A DNA stretch of 7,309 bases, from NCBI GenBank assembly GCA_007129695.1, contig SKVA01000202.1:1-7309 (forward strand), written 5' to 3'. Positions 1-6,391 of the stretch are shown piece by piece. Below the pieces are notes generated by a model that had not been told where the DNA came from, made no database searches, and saw nothing but the letters and a program-made list of their open reading frames with translations. Both the position numbers and the translations under genes were made by a program. The first letter of the stretch is position 1; the number at the start of each line of letters is the position of its first letter. Source of the DNA: Spirochaetaceae bacterium. GTDB taxonomy: Bacteria > Spirochaetota > Spirochaetia > DSM-27196 > SLST01.

Positions 1-150
1 GCCGGCCCGGTGCAGGGCTTTGCGGTCACTCTTGCGGTTGGCATCGTTTCTTCGATGTTCACCGCGCTGTTCCTGTCGCGGCTGATCTTTGACTTCGGGA
101 CTGAGGTGCTCAAACGCACGAAGCTCAGCCTGGGATGGGGTGTCAGATGA
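1..150 (+). CDS. secD: Protein translocase subunit SecD, C-terminal end (partial)
   Basis: Only the last 49 codons are present; the gene enters from the left edge in frame 1 and stops at TGA 148-150. SecD is an inner-membrane RND-fold protein that works with SecF to drive late steps of Sec-dependent export using the proton or sodium gradient. The visible peptide begins AGPVQGFAVTLAVGIVSSMF and continues TALFLSRLIFDF, which is the typical last transmembrane helix of SecD (GP-hydrophobic-GFA..L..GI..S.FTA.F..R). A short basic cytoplasmic tail ending LSLGWGVR follows. Its stop overlaps the secF start as ATGA, the usual secD-secF order. Identification rests on this segment plus the adjacent secF. 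SecF also has a related last helix, but a complete secF follows, so this must be SecD. Confidence 0.93.
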   Translation, partial: AGPVQGFAVTLAVGIVSSMFTALFLSRLIFDFGTEVLKRTKLSLGWGVR

Positions 151-1208
151 AGGTTATCCAGTTCACCCGAATCCGGTTCGTGATGATCGCCGTGTCGATC
201 ATCGTGATCATCGGTGGTTTTGTCGGGACACTCCTCAACCAGGGGTTCAACCTGGGCGTCGACTTCGAGGCCGGCCTCAGCATGAGGGTCGCGGTCGCAG
301 ACGCGAACGTCACGGCCGATACCGTCCGGGCCGCGCTTGCCGGTATCGACAGCGTCCAGGTGCAGAGCATCGGTCCGATCGAGGACCGGCAGTTCACGGT
401 TCGTATTCGTGACGCGGGCGATATAGAGAACTTCAGCTCGGTCATGAGTAACCGTGTGCTCGGCGCGCTGTCGGGCGTCTACGGCGCCGACGCCGTAACG
501 GAGCTCGAAAACACCTTCGTCGGGCCCCGGTTCAGCCAGGACCTCACGCGCAACACGATCCTGCTGACGTCGATGGCGCTCGTGCTCATTCTGGCCTACG
601 TCTGGTTCCGGTTCCGGTTGGCGTACGCGGTGTCGTCGATCGTCACGCTTGTGCACGACGTCGCGTTCATGCTCGTTCTGATCGGCACCTTCCAGATCGA
701 GGTGTCGACCGCGACCATCGCGGCGATCCTGACCATCATCGGGTATTCGCTGAACGATACGATCGTCATCTTCGACCGGATCCGTGAGAACGAGAAGGTC
801 ATGCGCGAGAGCGGATTCGAGACGATCATCAACGCGAGTATCACGCAGAGCCTGAGCCGGACGCTGATCACGAGCATCACGACTCTTCTTGCCGTTACCG
901 CGATCTTCATCTTCGCGACCGGCACCGTGCAGCTGTTCGCGCTGAACCTGATGATCGGCGTCGTCGTCGGTACCTATTCGTCGATCTTCGTAGCATCGCC
1001 GGTCCTGCTCGGGTGGCGACGCGCCGCGCGGCGGAGGAAGGCGAAGCAGGATGCCGACCGTCACGGCACGCCGGTAACCGCGCGCAAGCTCGAAGACGCC
1101 CGGGAAGCCGCGCCCGCCGCCGAAAAGCAGGTCAGCGCAGCGGAGAAGCAGCGCGTGCTCGAAGAGATCACGCGCAAGCGCGCGACCTCAAAGAAGAAAA
1201 AGAAGTAA
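147..1208 (+). CDS. secF: Protein translocase subunit SecF
   Basis: SecF pairs with SecD in the inner membrane to support Sec-dependent export. The product is 353 aa. One N-terminal helix (about 11-30) is followed by a periplasmic domain with a GVDFEAG motif (37-43, family form GxDFxGG). Five more helices lie at about 136-155, 160-181, 186-208, 239-258 and 263-287. The hallmark IIGYSLNDTIVIFDRIREN is at 198-215, with LVHDVAF at 168-174. I chose ATG 147 because it forms an ATGA overlap with the secD stop, has purine-rich GGGATGGGG 6-7 bases upstream, and begins MKVIQFTRIRF as SecF proteins commonly do. An in-frame ATG at 135 would add only MGCQ. After the last helix there is a charged tail of about 65 residues rich in Lys, Arg, Ala and Glu, ending in a lysine run; it is probably cytoplasmic and may be coiled coil. 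The second glycine of GxDFxGG is alanine here. Confidence 0.96.
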   Translation: MKVIQFTRIRFVMIAVSIIVIIGGFVGTLLNQGFNLGVDFEAGLSMRVAVADANVTADTVRAALAGIDSVQVQSIGPIEDRQFTVRIRDAGDIENFSSVMSNRVLGALSGVYGADAVTELENTFVGPRFSQDLTRNTILLTSMALVLILAYVWFRFRLAYAVSSIVTLVHDVAFMLVLIGTFQIEVSTATIAAILTIIGYSLNDTIVIFDRIRENEKVMRESGFETIINASITQSLSRTLITSITTLLAVTAIFIFATGTVQLFALNLMIGVVVGTYSSIFVASPVLLGWRRAARRRKAKQDADRHGTPVTARKLEDAREAAPAAEKQVSAAEKQRVLEEITRKRATSKKKKK

Positions 1209-1994
1209 TTGCGCCTCGCCGTCCATACCTGCGGTTCCGGTGACTCTCTTGTCATGCTCCACGGGCTGTTCGGCGAAGGCGAGAATCTGCGCGGGATTGC
1301 CCGCGGACTCGAACAGCACTTCAGCTGTGTGCTCGTCGATCTTCCGAATCACGGCGACTCTCCGCACATCGACTCCATAGACTACCCCGATATGGCCGAC
1401 GCGGTCGCCCGGACGATGCGCGACGCAGAGCCGTCGGCCTCGCCCGCATTCGTTCTGGGTCATTCGATGGGCGGGAAGGTCGCGATGCACCTGGCGCTGC
1501 GCCACCCCGATCTGGTCCGGGCTCTGGTCGTTCTGGACATCGCGCCGCGACGCTACGAGCCGTCGCACACCGAACTGATCGACGCGCTCGACGCGCTGCC
1601 GCTGGACTCGATCTCCAACCGCACCGAAGCCGATCGTGCGCTTGCCGACGCGATCCCTGCCGCGGCGGTTCGTAGCTTTCTGCTGAAGAACCTGGTGCGT
1701 GGTGAGTCGGGCCTACGCTGGAAGCTGAACGTTCACGGCGTCAAGGAGAGCTACCCGGCGATACTGTCGTGGGATGCCGACGGGACGTACACCGGCCCGG
1801 CGCTGTTCATCGGCGGAACACGGTCGGACTACCTGCGTCCCGAACGCGATTGCCCGGTAATCACCACTCACTTCCCCGAAGCCGATATCGAGATGATCGA
1901 AGGTGCGGGTCACTGGATCCACGCCGACCGGCAGGACGAAGTGGTCGAACGCGTGCGCGCCTTCCTGTCAGCCCACGCCGGTGCGTCGCGATGA
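1209..1994 (+). CDS. Alpha/beta-hydrolase fold esterase, YbfF-like
   Basis: Predicted soluble cytoplasmic serine hydrolase of 261 aa, close in layout to the E. coli acyl-CoA/short-chain esterase YbfF (about 254 aa). Visible elements in order are the oxyanion-hole motif HGLFGEGENLRG (18-29), VDLPNHGDS (43-51), the nucleophile elbow GHSMGGK with Ser86 (84-90), VVLDIAPRRY (107-116) with Asp110 as the likely triad acid, a lid region to about 180, PALFIGGTRSDYL (197-209), and GAGHWIHAD with catalytic His235 (232-240). The start is TTG 1209, directly after the secF TAA; the next in-frame ATG falls inside the core strand before HGLFG and is too late. The purine-rich end of secF could serve as a weak ribosome-binding site. 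The stop overlaps the glgX ATG (ATGA). The physiological substrate cannot be read from sequence, and no signal peptide is seen. A gene symbol is withheld because orthology was not tested. Confidence 0.88.
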   Translation: MRLAVHTCGSGDSLVMLHGLFGEGENLRGIARGLEQHFSCVLVDLPNHGDSPHIDSIDYPDMADAVARTMRDAEPSASPAFVLGHSMGGKVAMHLALRHPDLVRALVVLDIAPRRYEPSHTELIDALDALPLDSISNRTEADRALADAIPAAAVRSFLLKNLVRGESGLRWKLNVHGVKESYPAILSWDADGTYTGPALFIGGTRSDYLRPERDCPVITTHFPEADIEMIEGAGHWIHADRQDEVVERVRAFLSAHAGASR

Positions 1995-4114
1995 CGCGTC
2001 ACGCGGGTCGACCGTCGCCACTGGGCGCGACCGTGATCGACGGGGGGACGCAGTTCGCGGTCTTCAGTCGGCACGCGACCGCCGTGTCGCTCTGCCTGTT
2101 CGACGGCCCTGAGGACGGCGAACCGCGCGTGCGGATCGACCTGGACCCCGCGGCAAACCGGACCGGAGACATCTGGCACGTATGGGTTGACGGGGTGGGT
2201 GCGTCGCAGCTCTACCTCTATCGTGTCGACGGGCCGTTCGACCCCGAGCGCGGACACCGGTTCAACCGCTCGTGCTACCTGGTTGACCCGTACGCGCGGG
2301 CGTTGACCGCCGGCTTCGAATGGCGGATTCGCGATCAGCTTGGCTACGATCCTGAAGAAGGTCCCGACAGGGTCGACCTTGGCGACCGGTCTGCCGCCGG
2401 CATCCCCAAGTGCGTCGTCGTCGATTCCGCGTTCGACTGGCGGGGAGACCGGCCGCTCAACTACCCGCTACGCAAGAGCGTCATCTATGAGGTGCATCTC
2501 AAGGGCCTGAGCGCGCACGACTCTTCCGGCGTTGCCCACCCGGGTACCTACCGCGGCGTCATAGAGAAGATTCCCTACCTGCAGAATCTGGGCGTCACGA
2601 GCGTCGAGTTTCTGCCGGTGCACGACTTCGATGAGTTCGAGTTCACGCGCCGCGATCCGGTCACTGGAGAGCGGTTGCGCGACTACTGGGGGTATTCGAC
2701 GCTCTGCTTCTTTGCGCCGAAGGCGAGCTACGCCTCCGATGCGTCGCCGGGCGCCGCCGTCGACGAGTTCAAGGAGATGGTCCGCGCTCTGCACGCCGCG
2801 GGGATTGAGGTGATCCTGGACGTCGTGTTCAACCACACGTCGGAAGGTAACGAGTACGGGCCGACCGTATCGTTCCGTGGGTGGGACAACTCGATCTACT
2901 ACATGCTCGAAGAGAAGCGGTCGCGATACCGCAATTACGCCGGAACGGGCAACACGCTCAACTGCAACCACCCGGTGATGCGCAGCCTCATCATCGACGC
3001 GCTCCACTACTGGGTGGTCGAAATGCACGTCGACGGGTTTCGGTTCGACCTGGGATCGATCCTGGGGCGCGACGCGTTCGGTAACCTCCTGCCGAACCCG
3101 CCGGTGCTCGAAGGGATCGCCGAAGACCCGATCCTGAGGAACACCAAGCTCATCGCGGAGGCGTGGGACGCCGGCGGTGCGTACCAGGTCGGATCGTTTC
3201 CTGGTGGCCGGTGGGCAGAGTGGAACGACCGCTACCGCGACGACGTGCGACGGTTCTGGCGCGGCGACCGCGGGCTGACCGCGCCGTTTGCGACTCGACT
3301 CACCGGGAGCTCCGATCTCTACCTGCGCGACGGGCGAAAGCCGTTCCACAGCGTCAACTTCGTCACGTGCCACGACGGATTCACGCTGCGCGACCTGGTC
3401 AGCTACACGCGTAAGCGCAACGAACGTAATGGCGAACACAACCGCGACGGTATGGATGAGAACAACGCAGCGAACTACGGAACCGAAGGCCCGTCGGCCG
3501 ATCCGGTCGTGCTCGCGACAAGATTGCGCCAGCAGAAGAACTTCCTGGTCACGCTGTTTCTGTCGCTCGGGACGCCGATGATGCTCGGCGGAGACGAGTT
3601 CGGCCGGTCGCAGACGGGCAACAACAACGCGTACTGCCAGGACACCGAGCTTTCGTGGTTCGACTATCGCCTCGCGCGTGAGAACGCGGCGCTGGTGGAG
3701 TTCACGCGCTCGCTGATCCGTTTCCGGCTCCGGCACCCGGCCTTTCTGCGTCCGGAGTTCTACACCGGAGAGGATACCGACTTCAACCATATGCCCGACA
3801 TCACGTGGTACGATCCCGCCGGGGCCGACGTCGACTGGTCGAGGATCGGGCGGACGTTCGCGCTGCGAATCGACGGCAGCCGTGCAGAGATCCAGGCCGA
3901 TCGTGACGACAACGACTTCTTCCTCATCTTCAACGCGTCGCCGCAGCGGATGCGCGTTGCGTTGTGCACGCCTCCCGGCGGACGGCAATGGCACCGCGCT
4001 ATCGACACGTCACTTCCGCACCCCGACGACATCGTCAGCAACGGTGTCGTCGAGCCCGCCGGCGACCACTATCCGACCGCCGGACGGTGCGTGGTCGTCT
4101 TTCTCAGCCGCTGA
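1991..4114 (+). CDS. glgX: Glycogen debranching enzyme GlgX (GH13 isoamylase type)
   Basis: Predicted to hydrolyse alpha-1,6 branch points in glycogen limit dextrins, working with glycogen phosphorylase in the cytoplasm. The product is 707 aa, normal for the family. An N-terminal CBM48/isoamylase N domain covers about 8-110 (PSPLGATVIDGGTQFAVFS; LYLYRVDGPFDPERGHRFN). The GH13 barrel starts near 160 with SVIYEVHLKGL. Conserved regions are DVVFNH (277-282), GFRFDLGS with nucleophile Asp353 (349-356), AEAWD with acid/base Glu390 (389-393), and FVTCHDGF with His461-Asp462 (457-464). GMDENNAANYGTEG and GTPMMLGGDEFGRSQTGNNNAYCQD (527-551) are typical of GlgX/TreX. A C-terminal beta domain follows. 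ATG 1991 overlaps the hydrolase stop and has no SD, so initiation probably depends on translation of the upstream gene. Codons upstream of 1991 in this frame belong to the hydrolase region. The last 105 bases overlap the convergent AraC gene. A maltooligosyltrehalose hydrolase or plant-type isoamylase is less likely given the GlgX-type motifs. Confidence 0.95.
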   Translation: MTRHAGRPSPLGATVIDGGTQFAVFSRHATAVSLCLFDGPEDGEPRVRIDLDPAANRTGDIWHVWVDGVGASQLYLYRVDGPFDPERGHRFNRSCYLVDPYARALTAGFEWRIRDQLGYDPEEGPDRVDLGDRSAAGIPKCVVVDSAFDWRGDRPLNYPLRKSVIYEVHLKGLSAHDSSGVAHPGTYRGVIEKIPYLQNLGVTSVEFLPVHDFDEFEFTRRDPVTGERLRDYWGYSTLCFFAPKASYASDASPGAAVDEFKEMVRALHAAGIEVILDVVFNHTSEGNEYGPTVSFRGWDNSIYYMLEEKRSRYRNYAGTGNTLNCNHPVMRSLIIDALHYWVVEMHVDGFRFDLGSILGRDAFGNLLPNPPVLEGIAEDPILRNTKLIAEAWDAGGAYQVGSFPGGRWAEWNDRYRDDVRRFWRGDRGLTAPFATRLTGSSDLYLRDGRKPFHSVNFVTCHDGFTLRDLVSYTRKRNERNGEHNRDGMDENNAANYGTEGPSADPVVLATRLRQQKNFLVTLFLSLGTPMMLGGDEFGRSQTGNNNAYCQDTELSWFDYRLARENAALVEFTRSLIRFRLRHPAFLRPEFYTGEDTDFNHMPDITWYDPAGADVDWSRIGRTFALRIDGSRAEIQADRDDNDFFLIFNASPQRMRVALCTPPGGRQWHRAIDTSLPHPDDIVSNGVVEPAGDHYPTAGRCVVVFLSR

Positions 4115-4930
4115 GGGCGCGTTCGCGGCCAGCCGTTTCCTCCACACCGTCGGACTGCAGCCGACCGCGCGCGAGAATCTGCGTGAGAAGTAGAGCGGAT
4201 CGTTCCACCCGGTGGCCCGCGCGATCTGAGATACCGGCTGGTCGCTCATTCGTAGCAGGTCCTGCGCCCACTCTATCCGTCGCGACTCGATGTAGCCAGG
4301 GATGCTCATGCCGACCTCGGTCTTGAACAGGTGCGACAACCTGGTCGGCGACACACCCGCCTCCGCGGCGAGCGAACGCAGACTCATCCGGGAGCCGAGA
4401 GCACGCGCGATCGCGTCCAGGACGGTGCGCACGCGCCGGTCGACCATCGCGCGGGGGCTGCGCGGGTTGACCGTGTCGCACCACAGGAGCGTCCGTTCGA
4501 GCGCGTTCAGTACGAACTCGGGCCGCTGTGGCAGTCCTTCGCGTTGCAGGTCGACCAGCTCGGCGAGTGCCGCGCGAACGCGGTCGAACGCGTCCGCCGT
4601 GTCGATGAGTCCGACGCCGTCCCGGTTGCGTGGCCAGTCGGTCAGATCGGCGAAGCGTGGGGCGCCCGCGAAGTGAGCCCACAGCAGCTCCCAGGAGCCC
4701 GTGGCCGGATCGGTCAGGTACCACTGAGGCGTACCCGGCGCGTAGAGAATCGCCGAGTGAGGCGGCAGCCGGGCCGTTGTCGACCGCCCCCGATGCACTC
4801 CCGCGCCGGCTACGGTCAGAATCAGGAGCCACTCGGCTCCGCCTCGTGGCCTGCGCATCGCGTACTCCCGATCCTCGATGAAGTGTCCACTCCTGAAGCG
4901 CGAGTCGATGACCATGACACGATATTCCAT
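4010..4930 (-). CDS. AraC-family transcriptional regulator
   Basis: Predicted effector-responsive DNA-binding protein, probably controlling the divergent dioxygenase and UroD-like genes. From ATG at 4930 it is 306 aa; the frame also opens at ATG 4972 (320 aa) and ATG 4915. I prefer 4930 because it leaves a 76-bp divergent promoter region and the protein then starts MEYRVMVIDSRF; no candidate start has a good SD. Using 320-aa numbering, an AraC-type cupin/sensor domain spans about 35-110 (RRPRGGAEWLLILTVAGAG; LYAPGTPQWY; GSWELLWAHFAG). A helical linker follows. The paired helix-turn-helix domain is at 195-281: MSLRSLAAEAGVSPTRLSHLF and VSQIARATGWNDPLYFSRRF, ending GCSPTVWRKR. Beyond it lies an extra tail of about 40 residues, of which residues 287-320 are encoded by the antisense of the glgX 3' end. 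The ligand is unknown; the sensor type resembles AraC relatives in sugar and aromatic catabolic loci. Confidence 0.9.
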   Translation of the reverse strand: MEYRVMVIDSRFRSGHFIEDREYAMRRPRGGAEWLLILTVAGAGVHRGRSTTARLPPHSAILYAPGTPQWYLTDPATGSWELLWAHFAGAPRFADLTDWPRNRDGVGLIDTADAFDRVRAALAELVDLQREGLPQRPEFVLNALERTLLWCDTVNPRSPRAMVDRRVRTVLDAIARALGSRMSLRSLAAEAGVSPTRLSHLFKTEVGMSIPGYIESRRIEWAQDLLRMSDQPVSQIARATGWNDPLYFSRRFSRAVGCSPTVWRKRLAANAPSAAEKDDHAPSGGRIVVAGGLDDTVADDVVGVRK

Positions 4931-5006
4931 AAACGGAGCGTGAAAGTCTATACCCGTAGCGCCTTGGCGCATCTATACTGAATTTGCGTCTATATTGGAG
5001 GTGATT
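4931..5006. promoter_or_regulatory. Divergent promoter/operator region with TCTATA repeats
   Basis: This 76-bp spacer separates the AraC-family regulator (minus) from the dioxygenase gene (plus) and is distinctly more A+T-rich than its surroundings. It contains direct repeats TCTATAC (4947-4953), TCTATAC (4972-4978) and TCTATAT (4989-4995), plus the inverted repeat GCGCC-TT-GGCGC (4959-4970). TATACT at 4974-4979 is a good sigma-70 -10 candidate for the plus strand, which would put transcription start near 4986. No TTGACA-like -35 sits at the right distance; the slot near 4951-4956 reads TACCCG. That pattern is common where an activator such as an AraC protein supplies the missing contact. The promoter and operator roles are inferred; the repeats are read directly. 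Confidence 0.55.
4997..5005 (+). promoter_or_regulatory. Near-perfect ribosome binding site of the dioxygenase gene
   Basis: GGAGGTGAT is complementary over nine bases to the usual 3' end of bacterial 16S rRNA, and its GGAGG core ends 5 bases before ATG 5007. It decides the start: a TTG at 4995 in the same frame would translate the SD itself and is rejected. It is the strongest SD in the window, in contrast with the coupled genes of block 1, suggesting that the dioxygenase is well translated once transcribed. Confidence 0.85.
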
Positions 5007-5822
5007 ATGGCAACCACACAGATCGATCGCCCGACCGCCGCGCTCGACGAGTTCACGACGCGAGGCTACGCGGTTGTCCGCGGGCTGTTTTCCGCCGATG
5101 ACGTCAAGCTACTCAACGACCATTTTGCCCAGATCCACCGGACCGGTGCGAACGGCCGTTACACGCGCATGTCGATGGAGGAGGCCGGAAACGACCCACT
5201 CCTGGCGTACCCCCGGATCATGAACCCGCACCGCTATTCGTCGATCGCGCGCGACTATCTGCGCGATCGGCGAACAGCGGAGGTTCTGCGCGCTCTTTTC
5301 GGCGAGGAGCCGCTCGGCGTGCAGAGCATGCTCTACTTCAAGCCGCCCGGCGCGCGTGGCCAGGCGATGCACCAGGACCAGTTTTACCTGCAGGTCCGGC
5401 CGGGAACGTGCATCGCGGCGTGGACCGCGCTCGACCGGGTCGACCGCTCAAACGGCGGGATGATCATGGTACCGCTCACGCAGGAGCTCGCGATCGACTG
5501 CCGCAAGGCGGGCAAGGAGGGTGCCGGATCGTACGGACCAAACGCGATACCGGTCCCGGTTCCCGAAGGCTACCGCGGTGAGGCGCCCGAGCTCGACCCC
5601 GGCGATACGATCTTCTTCAACGGGAGCCTCCTGCACGGCAGCGGCCGCAACGCCACGACCGACCGGTGGCGCCGGTCGTTCATTTGCCACTACGTCGGCG
5701 TCGGGTGCGAAACGATCAGCGAGGCCTATCATCCGCTCGTTGACATGTCGGGGCAGGACGTGGTACGAGCGAAGACGACCGACGGCGGGCCGTGCGGCGG
5801 CTGGGTCGGCGCTGCGCACTGA
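5007..5822 (+). CDS. Phytanoyl-CoA dioxygenase (PhyH) family Fe(II)/2-oxoglutarate oxygenase
   Basis: Predicted cytoplasmic non-haem iron oxygenase of 271 aa. Members hydroxylate varied small molecules while converting 2-oxoglutarate to succinate and CO2. The N-terminus has the family opening (FTTRGYAVVRGLFSADDVKLL, 16-36). The double-stranded beta-helix carries the iron motif MHQDQFYL with His122 and Asp124, then AAWTALDRVDRSNGGMIMVP (137-156), and the distal ligand in DPGDTIFFNGSLLHGSGRN with His210. One of Arg220, 222 or 223 probably binds the 2-oxoglutarate carboxylate. The 2-His-1-carboxylate facial triad is therefore complete and the enzyme should be active. No signal peptide is seen. 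It is the first gene after the divergent regulatory spacer and lies 53 bp before the UroD-like gene, so the two are probably co-transcribed. The substrate is unknown; the family ranges from phytanoyl-CoA and ectoine to phosphonates and quaternary ammonium compounds. Confidence 0.9.
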   Translation: MATTQIDRPTAALDEFTTRGYAVVRGLFSADDVKLLNDHFAQIHRTGANGRYTRMSMEEAGNDPLLAYPRIMNPHRYSSIARDYLRDRRTAEVLRALFGEEPLGVQSMLYFKPPGARGQAMHQDQFYLQVRPGTCIAAWTALDRVDRSNGGMIMVPLTQELAIDCRKAGKEGAGSYGPNAIPVPVPEGYRGEAPELDPGDTIFFNGSLLHGSGRNATTDRWRRSFICHYVGVGCETISEAYHPLVDMSGQDVVRAKTTDGGPCGGWVGAAH

Positions 5823-5839
5823 CCGCGCTATCTACCACG

Positions 5840-5853
5840 GCCGCGGCCGCGGC
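5840..5853. repeat. 14-bp GC palindrome in the dioxygenase-UroD spacer
   Basis: GCCGCGGCCGCGGC reads the same on both strands and lies in the 53-bp gap between the dioxygenase stop and the next SD. As RNA it could fold as a 5-bp GCCGC/GCGGC stem with a 4-base loop. No U-tract follows, so it does not look like an intrinsic terminator. It could be a small intercistronic hairpin affecting stability or read-through of the transcript, or a chance result of GC-rich sequence. Confidence 0.4.
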
Positions 5854-5875
5854 ACAATGGAACAGGAGACGCCAG

Positions 5876-6382
5876 ATGACACAGGCAAGGATCACCCCGA
5901 TCCGCGACAAGTGGGCGGGCACGATGACCGACCGCGAACGGTTCAACCGGCAACTGCACTACCAGTCGGTCGACCGGTGCTTCAACATGGAGTTCGGCTA
6001 CTGGCAGGAGAACTTCGAGCAGTGGAAGCTCTTCCGCGATAACGGCGTCACGAACAACGAACAGGCCGACGAGTTCTTTGCCTTCGACACCATCCGGGGG
6101 TTCTCGAGCCCCGTCTGGATGCACCCGGTCTTTGAAGAGCGGGTCGTCCGCGAGACCGACACGACCCGGATCATGATGAACGGCGACGGACTCCTTGCAG
6201 AAGTCCCCAAGGACGGGCACGCGACGATCCCTCATTACATCGAAGCGACGGTGAAGACCCCCGACGACTGGAAACGCGTCAAGGAAGAGCGGTTCCGGCG
6301 CGACGATCCGGCACGGCTCATCGACGTCGACGACGTGGTTCGCCGCCATCCGGCCGACCGCGATTACCCTCTTGCGATCTAG
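5876..6382 (+). CDS. UroD-like protein, N-terminal fragment ending at the premature TAG
   Basis: This is the part translated by a normal ribosome from the good AGGAG-preceded ATG: 168 aa ending HPADRDYPLAI. It includes the N-terminal cap and the first strands of the barrel but lacks the central and C-terminal barrel with the TDCDGD and CDHRC motifs, so it should be inactive by itself. It is listed separately because, if the stop is real, this is the expected product. Confidence 0.65.
   Translation: MTQARITPIRDKWAGTMTDRERFNRQLHYQSVDRCFNMEFGYWQENFEQWKLFRDNGVTNNEQADEFFAFDTIRGFSSPVWMHPVFEERVVRETDTTRIMMNGDGLLAEVPKDGHATIPHYIEATVKTPDDWKRVKEERFRRDDPARLIDVDDVVRRHPADRDYPLAI
6380..6382 (+). other. Premature in-frame amber (TAG) codon
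   Basis: The reading frame is CTT GCG ATC TAG TGC GGA TCG ATG ATG GGC, giving LAI-stop-CGSMMG. The phase is the same before and after, so no frameshift is needed to explain the break; one substituted codon is enough. One-base neighbours of TAG include TGG (Trp), TAC/TAT (Tyr) and CAG (Gln). The gene's own terminal stop is also TAG, so TAG is not globally reassigned here. Confidence 0.9.
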
Positions 6383-6391
6383 TGCGGATCG

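Noticed and set aside
135..146. Earlier ATG start for secF
   Set aside because: It would overlap secD more and add only MGCQ; ATG 147 forms the usual ATGA overlap and has purine-rich sequence at proper spacing.
2468..3994. 508-codon open frame on the minus strand opposite glgX
   Set aside because: It is antisense to a gene with complete GH13 motifs, its peptide is Arg/Val/Glu-rich with no recognisable domain, and long antisense frames are expected in high-GC coding DNA.
4931..4972. Upstream ATG 4972 as start of the AraC-family gene
   Set aside because: It would put the start codon inside the divergent promoter repeats and has no SD. ATG 4930 begins a more typical N-terminus. The choice is not certain, since 4930 also lacks an SD.
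4995..5006. TTG start for the dioxygenase
   Set aside because: Starting there would translate the GGAGGTGAT SD; ATG 5007 is correctly placed after it.
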